The position numbers were made by a program, and so were the translations under genes. From NCBI RefSeq assembly GCF_000423125.1, contig NZ_AUHJ01000001.1, forward strand, positions 62,001-126,000: a stretch of DNA of 64,000 nt, written 5' to 3'. Below, one piece after another: positions 27,642 to 35,159 of the stretch (the stretch's first letter is position 1; every line of letters starts with the position of its first letter). The stretch is from Haliea salexigens DSM 19537 (lineage in GTDB: Bacteria > Pseudomonadota > Gammaproteobacteria > Pseudomonadales > Halieaceae). The notes beneath the pieces were generated by a model. That model saw nothing but the letters and a program-made list of their open reading frames with translations. It did no database searches and was not told the DNA's origin.

Positions 27642-28427
27642 TCAGCCACGACGGTAGCCCGCGGCTTCAATGATCGCAGCCGCCTCGGCATCGTCCTGCA
27701 GCCAGCGCAGAAAATGCCGCGCGGCTGCTCTGGCGCGGGCACCGCTGAGCAGCACTGCGCCCTGCGTCAGAGGGGCATACAGCTCCGCAGGCGGAATCCA
27801 GTGTGACCCCGGTATTCCCTGCGCTGTTTGTACCTGCGCCAGCGCCACGAAGCCCAGCTCAATGGCACCGCTGGCAACCTGGCTGTGGGTTTGGGCAACG
27901 GAGCTGCCGCGCACCAGCTGTCGACGCCGCTCCAGCGCATCCCACAGGCCCAGTGCCTCCAGCACACTGCGCGCCGCGGCGCCATACGGAGCGGTGCGCG
28001 GCTCGGCGAGCGCCAGATAGCGAAACTGCCCCTGACGCAGCACGCTGGCCTCGGCGTCGATCAGCGCGGCGTCCGGGCTCCACAGCACGGGTATGCCCTG
28101 CGCGTAGACAAACGCAGTACCCGCCACGGCCATACCGTGTTCAACCAGTTTGCGCGGACGCAGCTCATCGGCCGCCAGAAACACATCAAACGGCGCCGCG
28201 TTGGCGATCTGGCTATACAAGGCGCCGGTGGCACCGGGGCTGATGACAAGCCGGTTGCCGGAAGCCTGCTCATACGGAGCGGCGAGCGCTTCCAATGTGG
28301 CCGTGAAATTCGCGGCGACAGCCACCCGGATGTCCACGCCGGCCAGTGTCGGTTGACCCCATAGCGCCAGCCAGCCCGCCAACAGCCACACCCTGCGGAG
28401 CGCACTTTGTTTCATCACCAGTTTCAT
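27642..28427 (-). CDS. modA: Molybdate-binding periplasmic protein ModA
   Basis: 261 residues. Signal peptide (MKLVMKQSALRRVWLLAGWLA) with a likely cut after PTLA. The mature part begins VDIRVAVAANFTATLEALA and has SPGATGALYSQIANAAPFDVFLAADELRP, the SxAS/N and GA(T)G oxyanion-binding elements of ModA. It captures molybdate or tungstate in the periplasm for ModBC. No strong ribosome site is visible for the ATG at 28427; a second ATG lies four codons later. First gene of the modABC operon, which supplies the Mo enzymes encoded at 4.4 and 38.1 kb. Confidence 0.94.
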   Translation of the reverse strand: MKLVMKQSALRRVWLLAGWLALWGQPTLAGVDIRVAVAANFTATLEALAAPYEQASGNRLVISPGATGALYSQIANAAPFDVFLAADELRPRKLVEHGMAVAGTAFVYAQGIPVLWSPDAALIDAEASVLRQGQFRYLALAEPRTAPYGAAARSVLEALGLWDALERRRQLVRGSSVAQTHSQVASGAIELGFVALAQVQTAQGIPGSHWIPPAELYAPLTQGAVLLSGARARAAARHFLRWLQDDAEAAAIIEAAGYRRG

Positions 28428-28570
28428 CGCGTGAGCATACTTGCTGAAAGCGGCTGTGGGAATCAGGAGCAACCCATAGAGCCTCAATAACCGCGTCTGA
28501 CAGGCTGGACGGCAACCCCTGCTCAGGGCATGATCCATCGCTAACAACCATAATAGACAGGAGCAACACC

Positions 28571-28963
28571 ATGACGACATTGCTGCAGCTGGCCCTCTAC
28601 ATGACGGTACTGACGTTTGTCGCTATTCTGCTGGGGGCCATTCTGCGCAACCGCGAGTGGACCGCCGAGGGCCTCAAGGCAGGCCTCAGCAATCGCGACC
28701 AGCTACCGACAGCGACTGCACTCGGCGGGCGCGCGGAACGCGCGGCAAACAATACCAAGGAAGGATTCCTGCTCTTCGTACCGCTGGTGCTGGTTGCGCA
28801 CGTGAGCGGCCATGGCGCAGAGGCCCTGCTCGGTGCACAGGTATTCTTCTGGTCCCGGGTGGTGTACCTGCCGGTCTATCTGGTCGGCATCACTTACCTG
28901 CGCAGCGCCATCTGGGGTGTCAGTGTTGCCGGCCTGGCCATGATGCTGTTCGCTATGCTTTAA
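28571..28963 (+). CDS. MAPEG family membrane protein
   Basis: 130 residues with four transmembrane helices, the MAPEG (membrane-associated proteins in eicosanoid and glutathione metabolism) length. Seen: the loop RAERAANNTKEGFLLFVPLVL (the conserved Arg-Ala-x-x-Asn-x-x-Glu of the family, near 53-66) and RVVYLPVYLVGITYLRSAIW. Such proteins can carry membrane-bound glutathione transferase activity. Strong AGGAG site. Its last 11 bases overlap the converging DUF2894 gene. Confidence 0.92.
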   Translation: MTTLLQLALYMTVLTFVAILLGAILRNREWTAEGLKAGLSNRDQLPTATALGGRAERAANNTKEGFLLFVPLVLVAHVSGHGAEALLGAQVFFWSRVVYLPVYLVGITYLRSAIWGVSVAGLAMMLFAML

Positions 28964-29429
28964 CCGACTTGCGTCGTCGGGCGGCACGGGCGGGGGCGGC
29001 CGGCCTGGTCGCCCCCTGCAGACTGCACAACATTTCCGCATGACGCATCAGGCGTTCCACATATTCCGGTGATACGGCCTGCAATCGCGCTAATGCCCGA
29101 ATCACCAGCGTTTCCGGGTTCAATGGCCCCGGCGCTTCCGGCAACGCGGCGCGGAATTCCAGCAACAACTGGTCTATCACCTGCGAGGCATGCTGTTCCC
29201 GGTAACGGCGCGCCGCCACCAAACCGTCTGCTTGCGGCTCAGCGGCAGCAACGCCATCTGCACCACCGAACGCAGCGAACTCCTGCCCCTGCAGCCTGGC
29301 TTCCAGCGCCAGTCGCGGCGAGGGTGGCGACAGCGCCTGCACACCGTGTTCAAGCAACCCGGGCAGCGCGCGCAGGGCTTCTCTCCCGGGCCGTGCTCGC
29401 AATCCACTCGTGGACTTTTCGCTGCTCAT
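28953..29429 (-). CDS. DUF2894 domain protein (fourth gene of the motor-like operon)
   Basis: 158 residues, soluble, helical and Ala/Arg-rich, with an extended N-terminal region, a central RRYREQHASQVIDQLLLEFRAALPEAPGPLNPE segment and a basic tail (ARAARRRKSVKA). I recognise it as DUF2894, which in other Pseudomonadota follows DUF3348, DUF802 and OmpA genes. The start overlaps the OmpA-gene stop by four bases (ATGA), so it is part of the same translational unit. Its biochemical role is unknown; a basic tail is compatible with binding nucleic acid or membrane. Confidence 0.8.
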   Translation of the reverse strand: MSSEKSTSGLRARPGREALRALPGLLEHGVQALSPPSPRLALEARLQGQEFAAFGGADGVAAAEPQADGLVAARRYREQHASQVIDQLLLEFRAALPEAPGPLNPETLVIRALARLQAVSPEYVERLMRHAEMLCSLQGATRPAAPARAARRRKSVKA

Positions 29430-30073
29430 CCAGCGGGCTCCTGCTCCGTGCGCGGCGTGCGCGGCACCGGGGCAATCTCCACCCGCCGGTTGCGCGCCCG
29501 GTTGTCGGCGTCCGAGTTGGGCGCAATGGGCTGCTGCTCGGCAAACGCCGAGGCAAACACCAGTTCACGCGACAGCCCGGCGTCCACCAACGCCCGGGTC
29601 ACGGTCAGTGCGCGCTGCGCCGAAAGCTCCCAGTTGTCGGTGAACACCCGGTTATCCGTGTGAATGGGCAGGTCATCGGTAAAACCACTGACCATCAGCA
29701 GATGGTCGGTCTGGCTCAGGTAGTGTGCCAGCGGTGCAGCGAGGCTGGCGATCAGCGCCTGACCCTCCGGCTGCAACGCTGCGGAATTGAGGCCGAACAA
29801 CAGTTGGCCACTGATGCCGATGCGGCCATCGCGCAGGGTAATGCGATTACTGGTCAGCGGGTCTGCCAGCGCCTGTTCCAGCTCCATGCGGCGCTGCTGC
29901 TCGGCCTCCCGCAGGGCCACTTCATCCTGCAGGGAGCGCGTCAGCTCAACCTGCAAGCCCAGTGTCCACACCAACAGCAGCACGAAAATGCCCACCAGTG
30001 CCGCCATGAGGTCGCCAAACACCGCCCATACCGGGGTGTCCTGACCATCGCCTTCGTACTCGTATTCAGACAT
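29426..30073 (-). CDS. OmpA/MotB-like peptidoglycan-binding membrane protein
   Basis: 215 residues. One transmembrane helix at about 16-38 starts VFGDLMAALVGIFVLL, with Asp21 in the place of the proton-carrying Asp of MotB/ExbD/ZorB. A short coiled linker (41-70) leads to a C-terminal OmpA domain: LFGLNSAAL near 92-100, GFTDDLPI at 130-137, WELSAQRA at 148-155 and NRARNRRVEI at 191-200, which binds peptidoglycan. This is the stator B-subunit layout. It is preceded by the MotA/TolQ-like DUF802 gene and overlaps DUF2894. A proton-driven inner-membrane machine is inferred. Confidence 0.92.
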   Translation of the reverse strand: MSEYEYEGDGQDTPVWAVFGDLMAALVGIFVLLLVWTLGLQVELTRSLQDEVALREAEQQRRMELEQALADPLTSNRITLRDGRIGISGQLLFGLNSAALQPEGQALIASLAAPLAHYLSQTDHLLMVSGFTDDLPIHTDNRVFTDNWELSAQRALTVTRALVDAGLSRELVFASAFAEQQPIAPNSDADNRARNRRVEIAPVPRTPRTEQEPAG

Positions 30074-30090
30074 TGTCCAGGCCTGCTGCG

Positions 30091-31938
30091 CTACACACTG
30101 CGGCTGATCTCTCGCAGCTGGTCCAGCAACTTCTGCTGTGCCAACGCACTGTGATCAATCACCTCACGCGCCTGAGCCACATAGTAGGCGAGCTGTTCGT
30201 CGCTGCGACCCGCCGCCTCCTCCATACCCTGCGCCAGTTGCTGCAGCGTAGCGGACAAGCCCTGGGCTACTGCGTCGAACTGCGCTACGGCGCTGCCCAG
30301 AGCATCGCCCAGTGCAGTCAATCCCTGCGCCCCCGCGGCGAACTGGCCGCCCACCTCGGCGAGCCGGTCGGCTTCCTGCCCCACAGTGGATGCAAACTGG
30401 AGGGCTGTGGCATCCAGCGCTGTAGCGGTCTGCTGCGCGAACGCCTCCAGGGTGCTGCGATACGCCGCGGAATCCTGCGCCAGCGCCCCTGCCGTCGCCT
30501 GCAGCCCGGTCATCAGCTCGCGCTGGGACTGGAGTAAGGTCTCATCGCGCTGCAATGCGTCGCTCGCTTCCTGACGCACCGTCGCGACCGCGCTATCCAG
30601 CCCGGCCATGGTCGACTCCACTATCGGACGCAACGTATCGACCGTGAGCTGTGCGTGGGTCGTCATGGCGGCGGTGAGTGCGCTCTGCACGCTCTCCGCC
30701 TGGGCCTCAAGACGCGCCTGCTGCTGCTCGTTGAAGCGCGTGCGTTCCGCCAACCACTGCTGTTCCAGCTGCTCGCGGTGAGCGCTCAACTGCTCGCCCA
30801 CCTGTTGCAGCATCGCGGTGGCGTTCGCGGCCTGCGTGTCGAGACTGCCGCCGGCATCGCGCACCGTGGCTTCCAGCGCCAGCCGCAGACTGTCCTGCGC
30901 GGCTACTGCGGAGGCCTGCGACGCCACCAGCGCGCGGGTATCATGCACGGACTGCGCCGCCTGCTCGCGCACCTCGGCCAGCGCGGCGAGCTGATTGTCC
31001 ACGCCATCGCGAACGGTCGCCTGCGTCGCCTCGGTTTGCGCCGCAATCGCCTGCATGGTGTCGCGCAGTATTGGCGCCATGCTCTCACCGGCTTCACGCC
31101 CGCTGGCGGCAAAGCTCTCACGCAATGACTGGCCCACATGCTCGAACAAGCCCGTGTGCAACGTCACTAGCTTGTTCTGCAAGTCTTCCTGCCCCTCGAG
31201 CATGCGCGTATGCAGGCTGTCGGTGGCGCTATCGACGCGGGTCACCAGTGCCTCGACCTGTGCCAACAGCAGCGGTAACTGCCCGGTTTGCGTGCGCGCC
31301 TCGTGCAGCATCTGTTGGCGGTAATGCAACGGACCCTGGCCGGGGAACAGCCGCGCGCCCTGCACATCGAGTTCGCGCACGACCGCAAGCCTCTGGCGCC
31401 TTGCCATGGCTGACAACAGGCCCAGCACGGCGGATGCCGCCACACCGCCCACCGAGGTACCAAACGCCATGCTCAGGCCCTTGATGGGCGCGGTCAGCCC
31501 GGCGCGTATGGCGGCGAGTTCTGTACTGCCCTCCAATGCCCCCACGGCTCCCTGTAGGGCGATCATCATGCCAATAAACGTACCCAGCAGGCCCAGCATC
31601 ACCAGCAGCCCCGTGAGATAGGGCGTCAGCAGGGGACCCGGGAGCGCAATCGGTTCACCCTGGATGCGCCGGGCAACGGCACTGCGCAAGGCCGACGGCA
31701 AGGTCGCCAGCCAGTCTTCAAATTCCATTGCCTCGTCATCACCGGCGTGCAGCGCCTGCCGCAAGCGCTGAGTGTCGCGCTGGAACACCCAGAGTTCCAG
31801 CGCGCCCACCGTGTAGGCCAGCGCAATCACCAGCGTGACGACCAGCGCCAACAGGCTGCTGCCGGCAAAGCCCAGCGCGAGCCAGGCGAGTAACCCCGCC
31901 CCGAGCAAAAACAGGCATCCTGCGAAAAAACGTATCAT
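30091..31938 (-). CDS. DUF802 protein: MotA/TolQ/ExbB-like channel with long coiled-coil tail
   Basis: 615 residues. Four predicted membrane helices at about 4-24, 28-49, 103-127 and 155-178; the third carries LTGLLVMLGLLGTFIGM and the fourth GLSMAFGTSVGGVAASAVLGLL, the two core helices of MotA/TolQ/ExbB/ZorA proteins. From about residue 190 to the end there is one long Ala/Gln/Glu-rich helical tail with heptad character, predicted cytoplasmic coiled coil. The start ATG shares one base with the DUF3348 stop. Paired with the OmpA protein downstream it has the architecture of a ZorA-type motor with an intracellular tail. Function unknown. Confidence 0.9.
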   Translation of the reverse strand: MIRFFAGCLFLLGAGLLAWLALGFAGSSLLALVVTLVIALAYTVGALELWVFQRDTQRLRQALHAGDDEAMEFEDWLATLPSALRSAVARRIQGEPIALPGPLLTPYLTGLLVMLGLLGTFIGMMIALQGAVGALEGSTELAAIRAGLTAPIKGLSMAFGTSVGGVAASAVLGLLSAMARRQRLAVVRELDVQGARLFPGQGPLHYRQQMLHEARTQTGQLPLLLAQVEALVTRVDSATDSLHTRMLEGQEDLQNKLVTLHTGLFEHVGQSLRESFAASGREAGESMAPILRDTMQAIAAQTEATQATVRDGVDNQLAALAEVREQAAQSVHDTRALVASQASAVAAQDSLRLALEATVRDAGGSLDTQAANATAMLQQVGEQLSAHREQLEQQWLAERTRFNEQQQARLEAQAESVQSALTAAMTTHAQLTVDTLRPIVESTMAGLDSAVATVRQEASDALQRDETLLQSQRELMTGLQATAGALAQDSAAYRSTLEAFAQQTATALDATALQFASTVGQEADRLAEVGGQFAAGAQGLTALGDALGSAVAQFDAVAQGLSATLQQLAQGMEEAAGRSDEQLAYYVAQAREVIDHSALAQQKLLDQLREISRSV

Positions 31939-32675
31939 CAATTTCCTTCCCCGTGGGCTGTACACGCCTCCACCAGCCCCAGAGCTGGCTGCAGACGCTG
32001 CTCCAATTCGGCCAGCAAAAGTTCCCTGAGCTCGCTGACCAGCAGATCCCGACTGCCCGCATCAGCGTGATCCGCCAACAGCGCCTCCCAGCGCGGCACC
32101 AGCAGTGGCGGCACATTGGCCAGCGCCGCCTCCCCCGCACGCAACACATGGCGTTCAAGGGCTTCGTCCAATGTGGCGAGGCCCGCCAGTGCCGGGCTCA
32201 CCCGCCGCAGACGCGCCCGCAGGTCGCGCCGTAGCGCCTGTGTACGCAGCTCCATTTCACGCTGCCAGGCGGCGTGGAAGCGCCGCAAGCGTTCCGTGGC
32301 ACTGAGGCCATCCAATGCACTGGGCGCGTCAAACCTGGGCAGGGGAAGCAGCGCGCCTTCAGCGCCCGCGAAACTCCGAGCTAACTCGCGCAACACACCG
32401 CGCTGCACCGCCAGCAGTATTTCCTTGCAACTGCCAGACGCGTCCGCTGCACCACCCTGCCCCGGCGCAGGCTCGACAGTCTCCTTGCGGGTTCCCTGCG
32501 TCGACAGCACGTCAGCGAGCTCACTGGCGCTGTGCAAGTCCAGCGGCTGACCGAGCCACGCCAGCAATTCCCCGCTGGGCACGGCGGCCGCGTCAACCGG
32601 TACAATCGACAGGGCTCGCTGCAGCCGGGAGGTGATCGCAGGGCGTTGGGGGTTGTTGCCGGGGGCGCGGGACAT
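31938..32675 (-). CDS. DUF3348 domain protein (first gene of the motor-like operon)
   Basis: 245 residues, soluble, mostly helical, with SRLQRALSIVPVDAAAVPSGELLAWLGQPLDL-type N-terminus (starts at about residue 16), a disordered middle (60-80) and a C-terminal helical half with RRFHAAWQREMELRTQALRR. It matches what I know of DUF3348, a proteobacterial family found ahead of DUF802. No catalytic motif is visible. It is translationally coupled to DUF802 (TGATG) and is the first gene of the four-gene operon; no strong ribosome site or regulator is seen. Confidence 0.8.
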   Translation of the reverse strand: MSRAPGNNPQRPAITSRLQRALSIVPVDAAAVPSGELLAWLGQPLDLHSASELADVLSTQGTRKETVEPAPGQGGAADASGSCKEILLAVQRGVLRELARSFAGAEGALLPLPRFDAPSALDGLSATERLRRFHAAWQREMELRTQALRRDLRARLRRVSPALAGLATLDEALERHVLRAGEAALANVPPLLVPRWEALLADHADAGSRDLLVSELRELLLAELEQRLQPALGLVEACTAHGEGN

Positions 32676-32802
32676 GAGTACCGAGGTCGCAAAGGGCGAG
32701 CATTCTAACGGAGATCAACGCCTGCGTCCTCCCCACGTTTTGCGTACGTCAGGCAAGCACGGCGGGCTATGATGGGTGGCAGGACCCTACGGAGTAGAAA
32801 CC

Positions 32803-33561
32803 ATGACAGCTGTGCACTATGAAGATATGCGGAACAAGGTGGCCCTGGTAACCGGCGCTGCCTCTGGCATCGGCGAAGCCTGCGCCCGGCAGTTTGCGGC
32901 ACAGGGCTGCCGCCTGCTGCTGATGGACCGCGACGAGGAACGCTTGCACGGCCTCAGCCAGGCGTTGGGCGCCATTGCTGCACCCGGCAGCGTGACAGAC
33001 GAGGCGACCGTGAGCGCCGCGGTGGACAGCTGCCTGCGGCACTTTGGCGGGCTGGATTACGCCGTTAACAGTGCCGGGGTTGCGGGCGCACCGGCAGCCA
33101 TTGCCGACACCACACTGGACGCGTGGCAGGACGTCATCAATATCAACCTGACCGGGGTATTCCTGTGCCTGAAGCATCAATTGCGGGTAATGCAGGCAGC
33201 GGGTTCCGGGGCCATCGTCAATATCGCGTCGGGCGCCGGAGTCATCGCGACACCGCACCTGTCGCCCTACTGTGCGAGCAAGCACGGCGTGCTCGGGCTC
33301 ACGCGCACCGCAGCCATGGAATTGGCGACGGGCGGTGTGAGGATCAATGCGGTGCTGCCGGGCTCCACCCAGACCCCCATGCTGGAGGCATCGCTGCAAC
33401 AGGGGCCCCAACTGGAGAAGATGATTCTGGCCAGTATTCCCTGCGGTCGCATGGGCAGCGCCGAGGAAATTGCCGCTGCGGCTTTGTGGCTGTGCAGCTC
33501 GCAGGCAAGCTATGTGAACGGGCATTCACTGGTAGTGGATGGGGGTACTTTGTGCCGCTGA
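32803..33561 (+). CDS. Short-chain dehydrogenase/reductase (SDR)
   Basis: 252 residues, classical SDR. Seen: NAD(P) motif TGAASGIG at 17-24, an acidic residue after the second strand (LMDRDEE) favouring NAD, NSAG in the fourth strand, catalytic Ser in NIASGAG, YCASKHG for the Tyr-x-x-x-Lys pair near 154-158, and the C-terminal NGHSLVVDGG. It oxidises or reduces a secondary alcohol/ketone. The ATG at 32803 is preceded by GGAG. It stands alone; the next gene faces it. Confidence 0.95.
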   Translation: MTAVHYEDMRNKVALVTGAASGIGEACARQFAAQGCRLLLMDRDEERLHGLSQALGAIAAPGSVTDEATVSAAVDSCLRHFGGLDYAVNSAGVAGAPAAIADTTLDAWQDVININLTGVFLCLKHQLRVMQAAGSGAIVNIASGAGVIATPHLSPYCASKHGVLGLTRTAAMELATGGVRINAVLPGSTQTPMLEASLQQGPQLEKMILASIPCGRMGSAEEIAAAALWLCSSQASYVNGHSLVVDGGTLCR

Positions 33562-33653
33562 AGCGCGGCCGGCGTGACCTATAAAGAAGCCAGGTATGAA
33601 AACCGCACTTATTGTTGTCTGCGGTTGATCAAGAAAGGAAAAACTGCGCTATT

Positions 33654-33962
33654 TCAATTGGTTGCCAGCATTTCTTCACGCTTGCGGAAATCTTCGAGCG
33701 CACCGTTGTAGCTTGCGGCAACGGTCTCGGCGCGGTCCACCAGCCGGTTGTGCAGCAAGGGGTGAATCAGCGTTCGGCAATCAAGGTAGGCTTCAACGCC
33801 GGTAACGTAGTCGGCAACTGCCTCCTGCGCTATCTGCATCTCAGCGTGGCTGGCGCTGGCGCCGTCCGGAACAACAGGGAGCTCTGCCGGCAGGCTGGCG
33901 GGGCAACTGGCCCAGGTGTTGGCGGCAAGGAACAGGGCGGGAATTGTGAGCAGGGATTTCAT
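33654..33962 (-). CDS. Small secreted protein, unknown function
   Basis: 102 residues: a signal peptide (KSLLTIPALFLAANTWA-S) followed by a mature part with two cysteines (CPASL near the start and DCRTL near 65) and a helical pattern with a HNRLVDRAETVAASYNGALEDFRKREE segment. No family is recognised. GAGG lies 9 bases ahead of the ATG. Periplasmic location is inferred. It is at the left edge of the accessory island. Confidence 0.72.
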   Translation of the reverse strand: MKSLLTIPALFLAANTWASCPASLPAELPVVPDGASASHAEMQIAQEAVADYVTGVEAYLDCRTLIHPLLHNRLVDRAETVAASYNGALEDFRKREEMLATN

Positions 33963-34304
33963 GGCATACACCTCGTGTGATGAAAATCGTATACATCGAG
34001 CTGTTACCCGATGTGTTACTTATATTCCCACATAAAGCAGAGAATGCAACTGTTAATCGGCATGAGATAGAGATTTTATCTCACTGTTTTTTATAATTAT
34101 TACTGATCGAAATTCTTCCTTCGCACCAATTGGCTACATAAGGTAACACCTGAAAATCCGACTCGCCCGGCAGTGGTGCAGATATCCAGGAATTGGCGCG
34201 CACATGCGCCGCATTGCGCCCTCATGGTGCAGGGGAATGCCCATTCGCCACGGCTTGGGGCACGACCGAGCGGGCCGCTAAAGCAGAGCCTACGGCGGGT
34301 TGCA
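33963..34304. other. Non-coding stretch ahead of the Fur box
   Basis: About 340 bases with no convincing gene. It starts AT-rich (promoter side of the small secreted protein) and includes one hairpin plus T-run listed separately. The right part is more GC-rich and holds no recognised element. No tRNA or small RNA could be identified by eye. Confidence 0.5.
34063..34092 (+). terminator. Rho-independent-terminator-like hairpin with no gene upstream
   Basis: TGAGATA and TATCTCA form a 7-bp stem with a seven-base loop, followed two bases later by a run of six T. In the plus direction this is a standard terminator shape, yet no plus-strand gene ends nearby (the SDR stops 500 bases earlier). It may end a small RNA or attenuate readthrough into the Fur-controlled genes. 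Confidence 0.5.
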
Positions 34305-34323
34305 AATGATAATGGTTATCATT
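34305..34323. promoter_or_regulatory. Fur box
   Basis: AATGATAATGGTTATCATT is a perfect 8-3-8 inverted repeat and agrees closely with the 19-bp Fur consensus GATAATGATAATCATTATC. It lies 35 bases ahead of the ATG at 34358, over the expected promoter, so iron-dependent repression is very likely. Confidence 0.85.
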
Positions 34324-34357
34324 ATATTGAAAGCTCACCTTCACTGGAGACTCCACC

Positions 34358-34816
34358 ATGCTTCTGCGCTTCCTGTGCCACGCGCATCGCACTCTGGTTG
34401 AGCAGTCACACTCGCGGGCACTCAGCGTCTGGGACTTGAGCCAGCAAAAAGCGCTGCTCTTCCAGCAGCGAGGGGAGCCGGAGCGAGCCGTTGCTGCAGC
34501 GGGCGGCGCCCTGGAAGCGGCCGAAGTGCTGCTGACTATGCACCGACAGGCAACCGTAATCGACCTGCACCGCTTCACCGACGCAGCTTGCCTGACCCTG
34601 GGCCTGATCCGAGATTTGCGCCAACCCGAGCTCACGCGGCGCCTGCTTTGTGGCTGTATCGCGAAGCTGCAGCCGCAAGTTGTGAGTGGTGCCCACCAAG
34701 GGACAGCACTCGCATGTTGCCAGCGTTTAGTGGAGGCGAGTACTCCGAGTGAGTCTATAGACGCACATGAACCGGTGCCCACCCGGGCAGGAGCCGGCGA
34801 TCGACTCCTGCATTGA
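34358..34816 (+). CDS. Fur-controlled hypothetical protein, helical
   Basis: 152 residues, no signal peptide. The first 100 residues are amphipathic helices with a TPR-like look (SQQKALLFQQRGEPERAVAA, then VIDLHRFTDAACLTLGLIRDL), with cysteines at several positions in the second half (LLCGCIAKL, ALACCQRL). TGGAGA sits 8 bases ahead of the ATG and a Fur box lies 35 bases ahead, which together support that it is expressed. I do not recognise the family; the position recalls the small Fur-regulated genes found near iron-responsive operons in pseudomonads, but I cannot confirm homology. Confidence 0.7.
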   Translation: MLLRFLCHAHRTLVEQSHSRALSVWDLSQQKALLFQQRGEPERAVAAAGGALEAAEVLLTMHRQATVIDLHRFTDAACLTLGLIRDLRQPELTRRLLCGCIAKLQPQVVSGAHQGTALACCQRLVEASTPSESIDAHEPVPTRAGAGDRLLH

Positions 34817-34838
34817 ACCGCAGGAGCATTGTGGACCC

Positions 34839-35057
34839 ATGACAGTGGAGACTTCAGCCAGCCGTCTCGACCACACTGAGAACGTGCAGCTCGAGATCCC
34901 CGGCCATGTCCTGCAGCGCCTACTCAGCGAGCGCGGATTGTGCGTGTGTGAACTTCGGTGCCTGTCGGCTGAGTCACGGCAGCGGTTGCGGGATATTGTA
35001 AAGACCTGTGCCATACGCAAGGCGGGTGGTGGTGGACACCAAAATCGCGACAGGTAA
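34839..35057 (+). CDS. Small Cys-containing protein in the Fur-controlled unit
   Basis: 72 residues. A helical segment LEIPGHVLQRLLSERGLCVC is followed by ELRCLSAESRQRLRDIVKTC, placing Cys at 35, 37, 41 and 57, a spacing that could hold a metal. The tail is basic and Gly-rich. AGGAG lies 12 bases ahead of the ATG used; the same frame also opens at 34767, overlapping the preceding gene. It follows that gene by 22 bases and would share the Fur-controlled promoter. Unrecognised; reality as a gene is likely but not certain. Confidence 0.55.
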   Translation: MTVETSASRLDHTENVQLEIPGHVLQRLLSERGLCVCELRCLSAESRQRLRDIVKTCAIRKAGGGGHQNRDR

Positions 35058-35159
35058 ACCTAGGAATACTAACCACCGACCTACCAAGCCAAGACTGCTC
35101 TTAACTGAGTCTCCGCGTGTCGGGGCAACACCACAGTGATGGAAACGATATCAGCTCAT

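Noticed and set aside
28953-32675. Calling the four-gene operon a true Zorya system
   Set aside because: No ZorC, ZorD or ZorE homologue was seen, only the motor-like pair plus DUF3348 and DUF2894. It is reported as Zorya-like in plan, not as Zorya.
33594-33632. AACCGCA ... TGCGGTT inverted repeat after the SDR stop
   Set aside because: A seven-bp stem with a twelve-base loop and no T-run; too weak to call a terminator.
34767-34838. Longer version of the small Cys protein starting at 34767
   Set aside because: It overlaps the preceding gene by 50 bases and the extra residues look unstructured. The ATG at 34839 after AGGAG is preferred, but this is not certain.
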